Of a stretch of DNA of 64,000 nt, positions 24,501-34,401 are shown in pieces. The stretch is taken from NCBI RefSeq assembly GCF_008831285.2, contig NC_045142.1, positions 17,487,354 through 17,551,353 of the forward strand. Direction: 5' to 3'. The position numbers were made by a program, and so were the translations under genes. Source of the DNA: Nymphaea colorata. Taxonomy: Eukaryota > Streptophyta > Magnoliopsida > Nymphaeales > Nymphaeaceae. Each line of letters starts with the position of its first letter. The stretch's first letter is position 1. The notes under the pieces are model-generated. The model had not been told where the DNA came from. It saw nothing but the letters and a program-made list of their open reading frames with translations, and searched no databases.

Positions 24501-25307
24501 CTCCGGGAAAGGAGAAACAGTTGCTGCAGCATGATGATGATCCACATTGTGTTCTATGGAATCTTAGATGATGATGATGATGACACATCGTTTTGCTGCC
24601 ATTTCGGATGTTCAACCTTATAAATATGTCCTGTATTTTTATAATTTTAGCAAGGGAAGCACTAGTTATGGGGTTAAAGTGAAGTTAGGACCTTGTTTTT
24701 AGAAAAAAAAAAGTTGCGGAAATGAAGATTACTGGCTCCTTGTATGATTGGCTAGGGTGCCTTAGATGGGTATCCAATGTTCACATGAGTTTTGAGAGAA
24801 AAGAAGTGAAAAAGAAAAAGTGAAAAGAAAGTATAAGAACTTATTGTTATTGTCCTGGGCTTCTTTCTTCTTCATGTGAAAAAAATGGCAAAAAAAAAAA
24901 CTTGGTTGTCTTGTACGGCTCCCTTCTTCCATCTGTGAATGAAACTTCATTTTAAAGATCACCAGGAGCCATTGTTATGTATCTTCACATCCAAAAAAGT
25001 TTAGTTGGACATATTATAATCTTTTTCACCCATTCTGGTGCTCGTGACTGCCAACAAAGTATTCGGTATTGCAGACAAATTTCTAATTTATCTTTCATAA
25101 TTGTAATTAGATTTGTTTATTAAGCAAACAAACATCAGACAGGATGGACAGAGCAGACAGAACAGACATATATGAAACGAACGCTGGACAAAAAAAACAT
25201 GGTGTTCTGTTCTTAAAATCATCAAACGGTAGACAAAGAACATCATTGTCCATAAAGACAGGACGTCCTGTCTGTCCTGTCCCAATGGACAGCAATCAAA
25301 CGACCTC
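21585..25307. mobile_element. PIF/Harbinger-like non-autonomous DNA transposon carrying gene fragments, 3,723 bp
   Basis: The left end is GGGGTCGTTTGAT and the right end, reverse-complemented, is GAGGTCGTTTGAT. Both are flanked by TTA (21582-21584 and 25308-25310), the 3-bp target site typical of PIF/Harbinger. Both subterminal regions are packed with GGACAG/CTGTCC motifs and each holds a perfect 14-base palindrome (GGACACGCGTGTCC left, ACAGGACGTCCTGT right). I find no DDE transposase. The interior holds a proline- and serine-rich CT-rich stretch (21760-22060) and an FLZ exon (24381-24534). Two independent MITEs bracketing host sequence is the main alternative. Confidence 0.68.
24381..24534 (+). 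pseudogene. FLZ: Last exon of an FCS-like zinc finger (FLZ, DUF581) gene, captured in a transposon
   Basis: After a TTTGGTAAG acceptor-like site, the frame reads GNTAYCNLECRQQQMNIDEK, then a charged tail to TGA at 24532. This is the second half of the plant FLZ domain, including the second cysteine pair and the CRQQQ signature. FLZ proteins bind SnRK1 kinase subunits. The intron position, just before the Gly of the GxxxYC motif, matches the usual FLZ gene structure. I found no first exon with the CFLCKK half, so the piece cannot encode a complete finger. It lies entirely within the transposon-like 21585-25307 segment, which suggests capture. Confidence 0.8.
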
Positions 25308-25743
25308 TTATAGATCATCTAGATATTACAATACAAGTGTGATGAAACATATATCATTGAGTTTCTAATACGTGCCGGTAATATTCTCTATAGAACACCG
25401 AGGCATGAATTTCAACATATCACTTTCAGATTTTGGCAAACGAGAAAAATGAAGTCCAGGAAACGTGATCAGAAAACCTTTCCTTAAAAGGTCCAGAAAA
25501 CGTATTCAGCTCATGTTTGTTTAAATGACTAATTTTCTGTCATTTTTCGTGATATTACCACTTCTGAGTGGCGTCAGTTTCACTTTTTGTTTAAGTGGTT
25601 GCCTCTTTTCCAGTGGCATCCGTTTCACATATTTGTTGAAACCGAAGTCTTGCTGTTTCAGCAAGACACCGATGCAGCTATATAATTGCCAAACATTCGT
25701 AGTTTTCATACAAAGTGAAATTCATCCTTGGCAGTTGGCATTG

Positions 25744-26509
25744 ATGGCTGCTCATCTAGTCTCTCTTCTCACCTTGTTTTCTGCTACTCCATTTTTTGGA
25801 GCTCGAAGTAGGCCTTCCAGAAGGACATTGAACTACGACATCGGATCCATGTTGAGCACATCAACGGTAATTTTCAATACTTTTAATTTGTATTATTTTA
25901 TTTTATTTTATTTTGTTTTGATATCGTGATCTGCATGTAGATTGAAAGACAAAGGACACAAAGGAGGAGAGTAGAAGGCATGATGTCTTACTTGATGGCG
26001 ATTCTTGAGGACATTCTGGAACGTTGTGTACAAGTTGTTGAGAGGTAAGATGATTATGGTTAACTCTTTCTAATTTTTATTTGTGCTTCATGAGTATATT
26101 GTACACAGGTGGGATCTTCAAGCAGGAGAGCAGGTGCTTCAGTCAGGCATGACATCCCTTCAGAAATGAAGAGAGCGGCACACCACTTGCTCAATGTTAT
26201 GAAGAGGCATAGCCATGATATGTTTTTACACACTAGGAGACCGGTAACACTTTCTGTATCTAAGCTCTTTTTTTTTTTTTTTTGTTCACATCATTATTTT
26301 CACTTTCTAATGACTTGCTCTCTTCTACTCTACTCGGTCAGTGGGCGAGTGTGTGCAGATGGTGCCGTGTTGAACAGAGGCTTGAGGAACGTTTGAGTAA
26401 CCGCGCTATTCTCCTCCCTGCCTACATCCTCTCAGAACAAGCAATCCAGCATACTGCGGCTGAGTCCCACATCATCCACATCAACTTGTCTTCGTCTCTC
26501 GGCGGATGA
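25744..26509 (+). CDS. Candidate four-exon gene of unknown function
   Basis: Exons 25744-25866, 25941-26044, 26126-26243 and 26342-26509 join in frame. ATG opens exon 1 (MAAHLVSLLTLFSATPFFGA, a hydrophobic, signal-like start). Donors are GTAAT, GTAAG and GTAAC; acceptors are TGTAG, AAGCAG and GGTCAG. The exon 3 acceptor is my choice: the nearer CACAG at 26108 would put the frame into a stop. The product is about 170 residues, basic and partly helical in the middle (RRVEGMMSYLMAILEDILER), with a cysteine/tryptophan patch (WASVCRWCRVEQ). I do not recognise the family. It could be a small host gene or a decayed transposon gene. Confidence 0.42.
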
Positions 26510-27127
26510 GATCGTCTTTTGGGATGTCTCGGCTGGTCTGGTCAGTTGTCAACGTAGGAACTCTTTTATTTTCTGTACTTGAAGTTTGGGTGTTTTCTCG
26601 AGTCTGTGAGTTGATAAGTTCAAAGTTAATGATTTCCAATTTCCACTAAAGGGATGCAAATTTTCCACGAGGCAGGCCCCGAGAGTTATGAGGTTGCACA
26701 TAATTTAACTAATCTTTATAGTATTTTATCTTACGGACATAAGGAAACCACAGCAATTTTTCTTGTTTTTAAAAAAAACAAAAAAACATACACTTCAAAT
26801 ATGTTGTTTCTGCATAACTCTGCAAAATTACCATGGCAATACTCGATTATAAAAATCCAGATGTACAGTTGTTGGTGATAATTAATAATAATTAAACAAA
26901 ACTAAATGGCTGCTACAGTTTAGAAAGTTATCTGTAAGACATAGGAAAAAAAAAATAATGACTTACATAAACGACAGATCGTCAGCCTGTTGCTGGAGAA
27001 CACTGGTGGCAAGGCCAGGCCAATAAAATATAATATTTTCACTCGGTTTCGAGGACTATAGTCGTTGTGTGGGGTCTGACTATGCATGTTGCCCGAGTTT
27101 TAGGATTTAAGAATTGGTAATAATAAG

Positions 27128-28088
27128 GTCTCACACTTGTCACTGGAAATAAGTGCTTGGCGTTGATACCTAGGACAAGTTGTCAACCCTTTGGTGAGAT
27201 TAATCCTATGAAATCTCCATTCGTTCTTTTCATGGGAACTTTTGTCTCTGTTCGTAATGCATATGGTAATCTGGCGAAGATGAAATCATTTGAGTTATCC
27301 AAGAAATGACGGATGCTGGTTAAATTCCAAGACCGTACTGTTGATCATTGACACAAATTCTTCTAAAAAGGACTTGTCACATTTAGCATTTAATACTTTT
27401 TATTCTGTTGAATCTGACGCGATTCTTTGGATCAATTTTAAGCTGTTGTCAACATCCTATTGCGTGTCAAATAAGGGTTCTGAATTATATGGCATGGTTA
27501 GTGCGGAACTGCTGAAAGTTGTATATAAATATAATAAACGTAAGAACGAGTTTCGAAGCTAAAATGTCATGGAATATGTCATCAACGTGAGCCTTCAAAG
27601 GTCCCTCTGTCTAACTTATCACAAAGAGACCGTAAAACATGAGAGGGAAGGAAAGCAGTGCATCATACCTCCGATCCCGAACAATGCTCCATGCCTCGTT
27701 CATCAGGATAGACGTCAGCCCTCGTACGTGTGGAACATGTAATTGAGTGGAACATGTTATTGATCCAGGATAGCTTCTGCAAACTAAGAAGCCTGACTGC
27801 GTCACTTCGTAAAAGAAGCAGCCCAGCCCAGGTGACATGAAAGAGCAGTTGCAGTAATAAAAACAGACTTCCCACCAAGTAGTCGAGACAGCCTTTCTAC
27901 TGGACACATCTATTATCTCACCCTATTAAAATCGTTACATAAAAGGCCTTAATTGAAAAAAATACATTTTACATATCGTCACAAGATCTAGATGCACATA
28001 AAAGGGTCAGGAAAGGACTCGGCATGCTCTGTTTGGATAACAAGGACAAAAAAATTCATAAGAAAATAGCATCTCCAAACTAATTTAT
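27128..28088. repeat. Copy 1 of an imperfect tandem duplication next to ENSA
   Basis: Landmarks recur in the same order at 28089-28170 and 33505-34270: TTGTCAACC; GGTTAAATTCCAAGACCG / CGTTAAATTCCAAGACCG; CAACATCCTATTGCGTGTCA; GGCATGGTTAGTGCGGAAC; ACATTTTACATATCGTCA; GCATGCTCTGTT. Its end (28040-28086) instead matches 36043-36090 in an ENSA intron (ACAAGGACAAAAAAA... ATCTCCAAA). Copy 1 therefore looks like a duplicate of the ENSA 3' region with the stretch corresponding to about 34305-36040 deleted. Confidence 0.7.
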
Positions 28089-28170
28089 TGTCACTGAAAA
28101 GAAGTGCTACTCATTTATACTTGGGACAGGTTGTCAACCTTTTATTGAGATTAATCCTTTGGAATCTTCA

Positions 28171-28275
28171 TGTCAAGAGTCATCACCGACTCTCTCGAAC
28201 AGTCTTGAGTCTCTTTTAGTAAGTCGGTGGATGTCATAGTCGGTGCTTGTGTTTAAGTCGGTAGATGTAATGATA

Positions 28276-28335
<60 letters not shown>

Positions 28336-28750
28336 GAATGAGAAGTCGGTGGAAGCATCCACCACCGACTTCATCTCCCTATAAATAGGGACGTTGGGCC
28401 ATGGTGAGAGTATGTGAAAAAGAGTGAGTGTGTGTGAAAAAATTGTGAGTGTGGTTGAGTCATTTATGTGCTCACTTTGTGAGCTTGTGAGGTGTGTCAG
28501 AGTTGTGCTCAGTGCAAGAGCATCGGGTTTGGAGGTATTTATGTGTGGAAGTTCACTACGTGAGCGAGGTGAGTTTTTCTTGAGCCTCCTTGTAATGTTT
28601 ATTTTGATGAATGAATAGTTGATATTTTAAAGTATACTCTTTCAAAGTTATTATTGAGTATCATTTTGGACGTCGAGACTCTGCTAGATTTTCTCCGCAT
28701 AAATTTGAGTTTGTAGCTGAGTTATAGGGCCCGCATTACGTTTTCCAACA
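28171..28750 (+). repeat. 5' LTR of copia 1, 580 bp
   Basis: TGTCAAGAGT...TTTTCCAACA. It holds a TA microsatellite (about 28278-28330), six ACCGAC motifs, and a TATA box TATAAATA at 28380-28387. The TA repeat is longer here than in the 3' LTR. Confidence 0.95.
28185..28387 (+). promoter_or_regulatory. U3 promoter with six ACCGAC (DRE/CRT core) sites and TATA box
   Basis: ACCGAC or its complement GTCGGT starts at 28185, 28223, 28239, 28257, 28345 and 28364, all within 200 bases upstream of TATAAATA (28380-28387). The last two form an inverted pair (AAGTCGGTGG ... CCACCGACTT). RCCGAC is the established core bound by DREB/CBF factors in cold and drought responses. That the element responds to those stresses is inference. 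The 3' LTR carries the same set (32952-33123, TATA at 33134). Confidence 0.7.
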
Positions 28751-28752
28751 AT

Positions 28753-28764
28753 TGGTATCAGAGC
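28753..28764 (+). other. Primer-binding site of copia 1, initiator Met tRNA
   Basis: TGGTATCAGAGC two bases after the 5' LTR. Confidence 0.93.
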
Positions 28765-28813
28765 CAGGTTCTGTCCGAAGGCCGATTTATTGGAATAGAT
28801 ATATCCTGAAGTT

Positions 28814-29699
28814 ATGGCGGCATTAGCGGTTGCATTAAACAATATTGAGAAACTTAACAATAGCAATTATGGCTATTGGAAATCATGTATGGAGTCGTAT
28901 TTTCTACGACAGGAATTATGGGAGATAGTATTGGGATCAGACACTAATATTCCTGTCGACGAGGAAGCGAAGAAGAAATGGATGATCAAAGCAGGAAAAG
29001 CTTTATTTGCAATTAAGGTATCAATCGAGAAAGATTTATTAGAGCATATACGAGATGCTACGACTCCTAAAAAAGCATGGGATGCTTTTGCAACCTTATT
29101 TTCACGAGCTAATGATGCCCGCCTACAATTATTAGAAAATGACTCAGGGAAGCATGTCGATAGCAGAATATTTTATGAAGGTTAAAAATATTTGTAGAGA
29201 GATATCTCAAATCGACCTTGAGTCTAAAATCAGTGAGGCCCGTATGCGGAGAATACTTATTCGCGGACTTCGTCCAGAATTTGGCAGTTTCATAATTGGT
29301 GTTCAAGGCTGGCCAGTTCAACCAACTTTGTTGGAGTTAGAAAATCTCTTGATCAATCAAGAAACATTAGCGAAACAAATGGTCGGGCTTTCTCTCAAGG
29401 GAAATAATGAGGAAGCTTTGTTTAGTAAGGGTCAGAGATCACGATGGCCAGCTAAGCCAGTCATTAGGTCTCCAAGTAGGAACATTGATGACAAGAAAGA
29501 GAAAAATGTACAAAAGAAAACAAGAGAAACTACACAGCAGTGGAGACCAAAGGTAAAATGTTTTAGATGTGGGAAATTGGGTCATATTGCTCGTGACTGC
29601 AGAGTGAGAATAAATGAAGGAAATGCAGTCATGATAAGTAAGCAAGATGGGGGAGCTAATGAAACTGTACAGAAAAGTTCGTTTTTGTACTCAATGTAG
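28814..29699 (+). pseudogene. copia 1 gag region, frameshifted
   Basis: ATG at 28814 opens MAALAVALNNIEKLNNSNYG, typical of copia Gag (UBN2/DUF4219-like, with the NYGYW pattern). The frame changes near 29140, in the stretch before SMSIAEYFMKVKNICREI, by a net one-base gain or two-base loss. A CCHC zinc knuckle, CFRCGKLGHIARDC, lies at about 29558-29600. TAG at 29697-29699 then interrupts the frame that otherwise runs directly into the protease. Gag would form the particle and bind RNA; this copy cannot make the intact protein. Confidence 0.9.
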
Positions 29700-32600
29700 G
29701 TTAAAGAGGATGTTAAACAAGAAAGATGCAATTCCGCCCATATAAAACCTCCAAAAGAAAAAGAAGAGAAGATCAATTATCAAACTGATTGGATAATTGA
29801 TTCTGGATGCTCAAATCATATGACTGGTGATGAAAACAAGTTTGTAAGTCTGAAAGAATATGATGGAAATCGAGTTGTTGTTACTGCTAACAACACAAAG
29901 CTCCCAGTGGCACATATTGGAGAAGCAGAGATTATAGCCAACTTCGGTAAAGACCGGATTTTACGGAACGTTTATCATGTTCCAGGAATGACAAAGAATT
30001 TGTTGTCTGTGCCACAACTTACAGCTTTAGGGCACTATGTTGTGTTCAGCCCAAATGATGTAAAAGTTTATAAGGATGCAGATGTTCAAGGAACTCCCAT
30101 GTTTGAAGGAAGGAAAGTTGAGTCAATATATGTCTTGTCAGCAGAAACAGCATATATTGACAAAGCAAAGAAGCATGACACTGCAGATATCTGGCATGAG
30201 AGACTCGCTCATGTTGGATACAACAAACTTCGGGAGATGTCTAATAAGGGGCAGTTGATTGGTCTGCCCAAGCTTGAGGTACGAACAGATAAAGTATGCC
30301 CAGGATGTCAGTATGGAAAGGCGCACAGGAGGCCATACAAAGAATCAAAATATAGAGCTAAAGCGCCATTCGAACTTGTGCATTCAGATGTATTCGGCAA
30401 AGTACCAGACCCATCAGTTGGAGGTAAGTGGTATTTTATCACTTTTATTGATGATTTTTCGAGATATACTTGGGTCTATTTTATGAAAGAAAAGTCTGAA
30501 GCACTTGAAAAATTTAAGGAGTTTCACCAGATGGTGAAAAAAGAACTTGGGCATAGAATTCGGTGTCTACGAACCGATAATGGTGGCGAATATATATCCA
30601 ATATGTTTATGGCATACACTAGGCAACATGGTATTCAAAGACAATTCACATGTGCCAATACACCACAACAAAATAGAGTGGCAGAAAGGAAAAACCGCCA
30701 CATAGCAGAAACATGTCGAAGTATGATGCATGCAAAGAACATGCCAGCAAGATTTTGGGCTGAATGTGTCAGTACTGCTGTGCACGTAATTAATCGACTA
30801 CCAATGCCGAGATTTAATTTTAAATCTCCATATGAAATGCTTTATAAAAAGAAGCCATCTGTGAGTTATTTTCGAGTATTTGGTTGTGTTTGTTATGTCT
30901 TTATATCTGAGCAGCACAGGACTAAGTTCGACAAAAAGGCACAGAGGTGTGTCTTTGTCGGATATGACCCATATCGGAAAGGATGGAGATGTGCTAATCC
31001 TAGCACAGGACAAGTTTATGTTTCTCGCGACGTCATCTTCGATGAAGCATCGTCGTGGTGGTCAGAAGAGAAGAAGACACTTCAAGATTCTCCAGTTCTT
31101 GAGAGAGATGTTCAAAACAAAATACAATTTGAGATGAATCAAGGAGAGCCTGAGCTTGAAGACACAGAAGCAAGACAGCCAGATAAAGAAGTTCATTACC
31201 CAAGACAAGAAGAACGTACAGATCCATGGAGAACAGGAGCCAGTCCAATCCAACAAAGAACTGCAGAAGAAGAAAGACCATCACAATTTGAAGAGCCAGA
31301 AGGAGCAACGATAGCTCTAAGAAGATCAACGAGAATACCAAAACCAAATCCAAAGTATGTAGATGCAGACTGTGCCATCATGGAGGAGATCGAGCCAGCT
31401 TCTTTTGAAGAAGCAAAAGATGTTGAAAAGTGGCAATCAGCAATGAAAGATGAAATAAAGGCATTGGAGCATAACGAAACCTGGGAGCTCGTACCAAAGC
31501 CTGCAGGAGTAAAGCCCATTACTTGTAAATGAGTTTACAAAATAAAAAGAAAGACAGATGGCTCAGTTGATAGATATAAGGCTCGACTAGTCGCGAGAGG
31601 ATTTTCTCAGCAGTATAATATTGATTTTGAAGAAACTTTTAGTCCTGTTGCGAAGATCACATCCGTATGTATTCTGATAGCCATTGCTGCAAGCAAATCC
31701 TGGAAGCTATAGCAAATGGATGTGAAAAATGCTTTCTTATATGGAGATCTCGATCATGAAATTTATATGGAGCAGCCTCAAGGATTCAAATCTCCAAACA
31801 AGCCAGACTACGTCTGCAAGTTAAGAAAAGCACTCTATGGACTGAAACAAGCACCAAGAGCATGGTACGGGAAAATAGCTGAAGTTTTGGTGTTTAGTGG
31901 ATTTCAAGTCTCCTCAGCAGATTCAAGTCTCTTCGTCAAGTCAAGAGGTACGAAACTTACTATTTTGTTAATTTATGTTGATGATTTAATTATTACTGGA
32001 GATGACAATGAAGAAATTAATCTCATTCGTGAACATCTCACGGTGAGATTCGAAATGAAAGAGCTAGGGGAGTTGCGACACTTCCTTGGATTGGAAATTG
32101 ATTACGAAACTCAAGGATTATTTTTAAGTCAAAAGAAGTATGCTCATGACTTACTACGTAAGTATGGTATGCTCAGGTGCAAACCTATCTCAACACCAAT
32201 TGAGATAAATGCAAAACTTAGAGTTGATGAAGGAGACAGGCTGGACGATGTTACTATGTATCGACAACTGGTTGGAAGCCTAATCTACTTAACATTATCA
32301 AGACCAGACATTGCCTATGCAGTTGGTGTTGTAAGCAGGTTTATGCAAACTCCAAGGAAGACACATCTAGAAGCAGTAAAAAGAATATTAAGGTATATCA
32401 AAGGAACTCTTGACTTTGGTATACTTTATGAAAGAGGGACAACTTGTCAAGTTGTTGGTCATTGTGACGCGGACTATGCAGGAGACTTATCAACACGAAG
32501 ATCAACCACTGGATATACATTTAGTCTTGGAAGTGGTGCGATTTCATGGTGTAGTAAAAGACAGCCAACAGTTTCACTATCTACAACCGAAGCAGAGTAT

Positions 32601-32975
32601 AGAGCAGCTTCTCAAGCAGCACAAGAAAGTATGTGGTTGATGCGACTGCTGAAAGACATTAAACAAAACGTGGATTATGCAGTGAGACTCTACTGCGATA
32701 ATCAAAGTGCAGTCAGACTTGCAGAGAATCCTGTCTTCCATGCTCGAACAAAACATATAGAAGTGGAGCATCACTTTATTAGAGAGAAGGTACTCAAAGG
32801 AGAGATTCAGTTGCAGCTAATCGCTTCAGAAGGTCAAGTCGCTGACATCTTTACCAAGGGCTTACCAGTACAGACATTCGTGAAACTTCGAAGAATGTTG
32901 GGAATCATAAGTAGAGAGTCGGTAATGAGGGGGAGATTGTCAAGAGTCATCACCGACTCTCTCGAACAGTCTTGA
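29700..32975 (+). pseudogene. copia 1 pol: protease, integrase, reverse transcriptase, RNase H
   Basis: It continues in the same frame after the TAG at 29697. The protease has DSGCSNHMTG (about 29800). The GAG-pre-integrase domain has WHERLAHVG (30192). The integrase core has VHSDVFG, DNGGEY and VAERKNR as the D,D,E region. Reverse transcriptase has LVARGFSQ (about 31590) and active site YVDD (about 31975). RNase H has CDADYAGD (about 32465) and [10 protein letters not shown]. Stops are TGA at 31530-31532, in the position of a conserved Trp (CKxVYK), and TAG at 31710-31712, just before QMDVKNAFL. The natural stop (32975) lies 38 bases inside the 3' LTR. Confidence 0.93.
32927..32937 (+). other. 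Polypurine tract of copia 1
   Basis: A GAGGGGGAGAT-type purine run directly before the 3' LTR start TGTCAAGAG. It overlaps the coding frame of pol. Confidence 0.85.
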
Positions 32976-33041
32976 GTCTCCTTTAGTAAGTCGGTGGATG
33001 TCATAGTCGGTGCTTGTGTTTAAGTCGGTAGATGTAATGAT

Positions 33042-33089
<48 letters not shown>

Positions 33090-33504
33090 GAATGAGAAGT
33101 CGGTGGAAGCATCCACCACCGACTTCATCTCCCTATAAATAGGGACGTTGGGCCATGGTGAGAGTATGTGAAAAAGAGTGAGTGTGTGTGAAAAAATTGT
33201 GAGTGTGGTTGAGTCATTTATGTGCTCACTTTGTGAGCTTGTGAGGTGTGTCAGAGTTGTGCTCAGTGCAAGAGCGTCGGGTTTGGAGGTATTTAGGTGT
33301 GGAAGTTCACTACGTGAGCGAGGTGAGTTTTTCTTGAGCCTCCTTGTAATGTTTATTTTGATGAATGAATAGTTGATATTTTAAAGTATACTCTTTCAAA
33401 GTTATTATTGAGTATCATTTTGGACGTCGAGACTCTGCTAGATTTTCTCCGCATAAATTTGAGTTTGTAGCTGAGTTATAGGGCCCGCATTACGTTTTCC
33501 AACA
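32938..33504 (+). repeat. 3' LTR of copia 1, 567 bp
   Basis: It matches the 5' LTR except for three substitutions and a shorter TA repeat. It ends ACGTTTTCCAACA and is followed by the CTTCA target duplication. Confidence 0.95.
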
Positions 33505-34270
33505 CTTCATTCCTCCATTTCTTGTGAACCTTTGTCTCCAGTGGTAATAGATATGGTAAATAGATGAGGATGAAATCTAAATTTGAGTTACCTAAGAACT
33601 GACGGGTGCTCGTTAAATTCCAAGACCGTACTGTTTATTGAAATAAATTATTCTACGAAGGACTTTTTATTACATTTAACATTTATTATTTTCTATTCTG
33701 TTGAATCTGAAGTGATTCTTTGGAATGTTAAGCTATTGTCAACATCCTATTGCGTGTCAGAGAAGAGTTCTCAATTATATGGCATGGTTAGTGCGGAACG
33801 GTGGAATGTTTTTGTATATTATATGTAATAACAACTTAATAAGTTACCGAAATACAAAATAAAAAAGAAGTATAAAAAAGTGTGAGGTACTTTATGCAAC
33901 ATGATTCTCAACATAGGCCTTCAAAGGTACAGTGTGCCATATCTCCGATCCCGAACAATGCTCCGTATAAGTGGAACATGTCATCGACCCAGGGGATAGC
34001 TTTGCACCTTATTTTAATAGTGCAGTAAAGTGATATTTTCGGAGCCCTAAGAAGCCTAAGTGCGTCACTTCGTAAAAAAAGGATTTTAGTTTTCCCACTA
34101 AGTAGTCGAGAAAGCCTTGCCACCGGACACGTCTATTATACAACCCTACTGAAACCGTTACATGCAAGGCCTTCATTAAAAAGTTACATTTTACATATCG
34201 TCATAAGGTCTAGGATCACCCATTCAAGCACATAAAATAGGTAGGAAAGGACTCTGCATGCTCTGTTACA
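33505..34270. repeat. Copy 2 of the imperfect tandem duplication (with 28089-28170)
   Basis: It resumes the sequence interrupted by copia 1 at 28170 and aligns with 27230-28020 of copy 1. It lies just downstream of the ENSA stop codon and probably includes ENSA 3' untranslated or flanking sequence. The reading frames in it are short and not conserved between copies. Confidence 0.7.
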
Positions 34271-34401
34271 AGTGAAATAATCTGCCAGCAAGTAGTTCCC
34301 GTTTGGATTATCTGAAGAATTTCCCTGAAAGCAAGACGGATTTAAACTTTAACAACTATAAAATGGACTGTGGAACACAACTGTAAAGTATAGAGGCTTG
34401 A

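Larger units (their letters stand above)
28171..33504 (+). mobile_element. Ty1/copia retrotransposon 1, near-complete
   Basis: The LTRs are 28171-28750 and 32938-33504, bounded by TG...CA, with target duplication CTTCA on both sides (28166-28170 and 33505-33509). Excluding TA-repeat length, I count three LTR substitutions in about 540 bp, roughly 0.5%, so insertion is recent. Gag-pol is broken by one frameshift and three stops. The element is inserted in copy 2 of the local tandem duplication. Confidence 0.95.

Noticed and set aside
28173-28618. Frames of 61-64 codons repeated at 32940-33372
   Set aside because: LTR sequence of copia 1; one is a Tyr-Ile run from the TA repeat.
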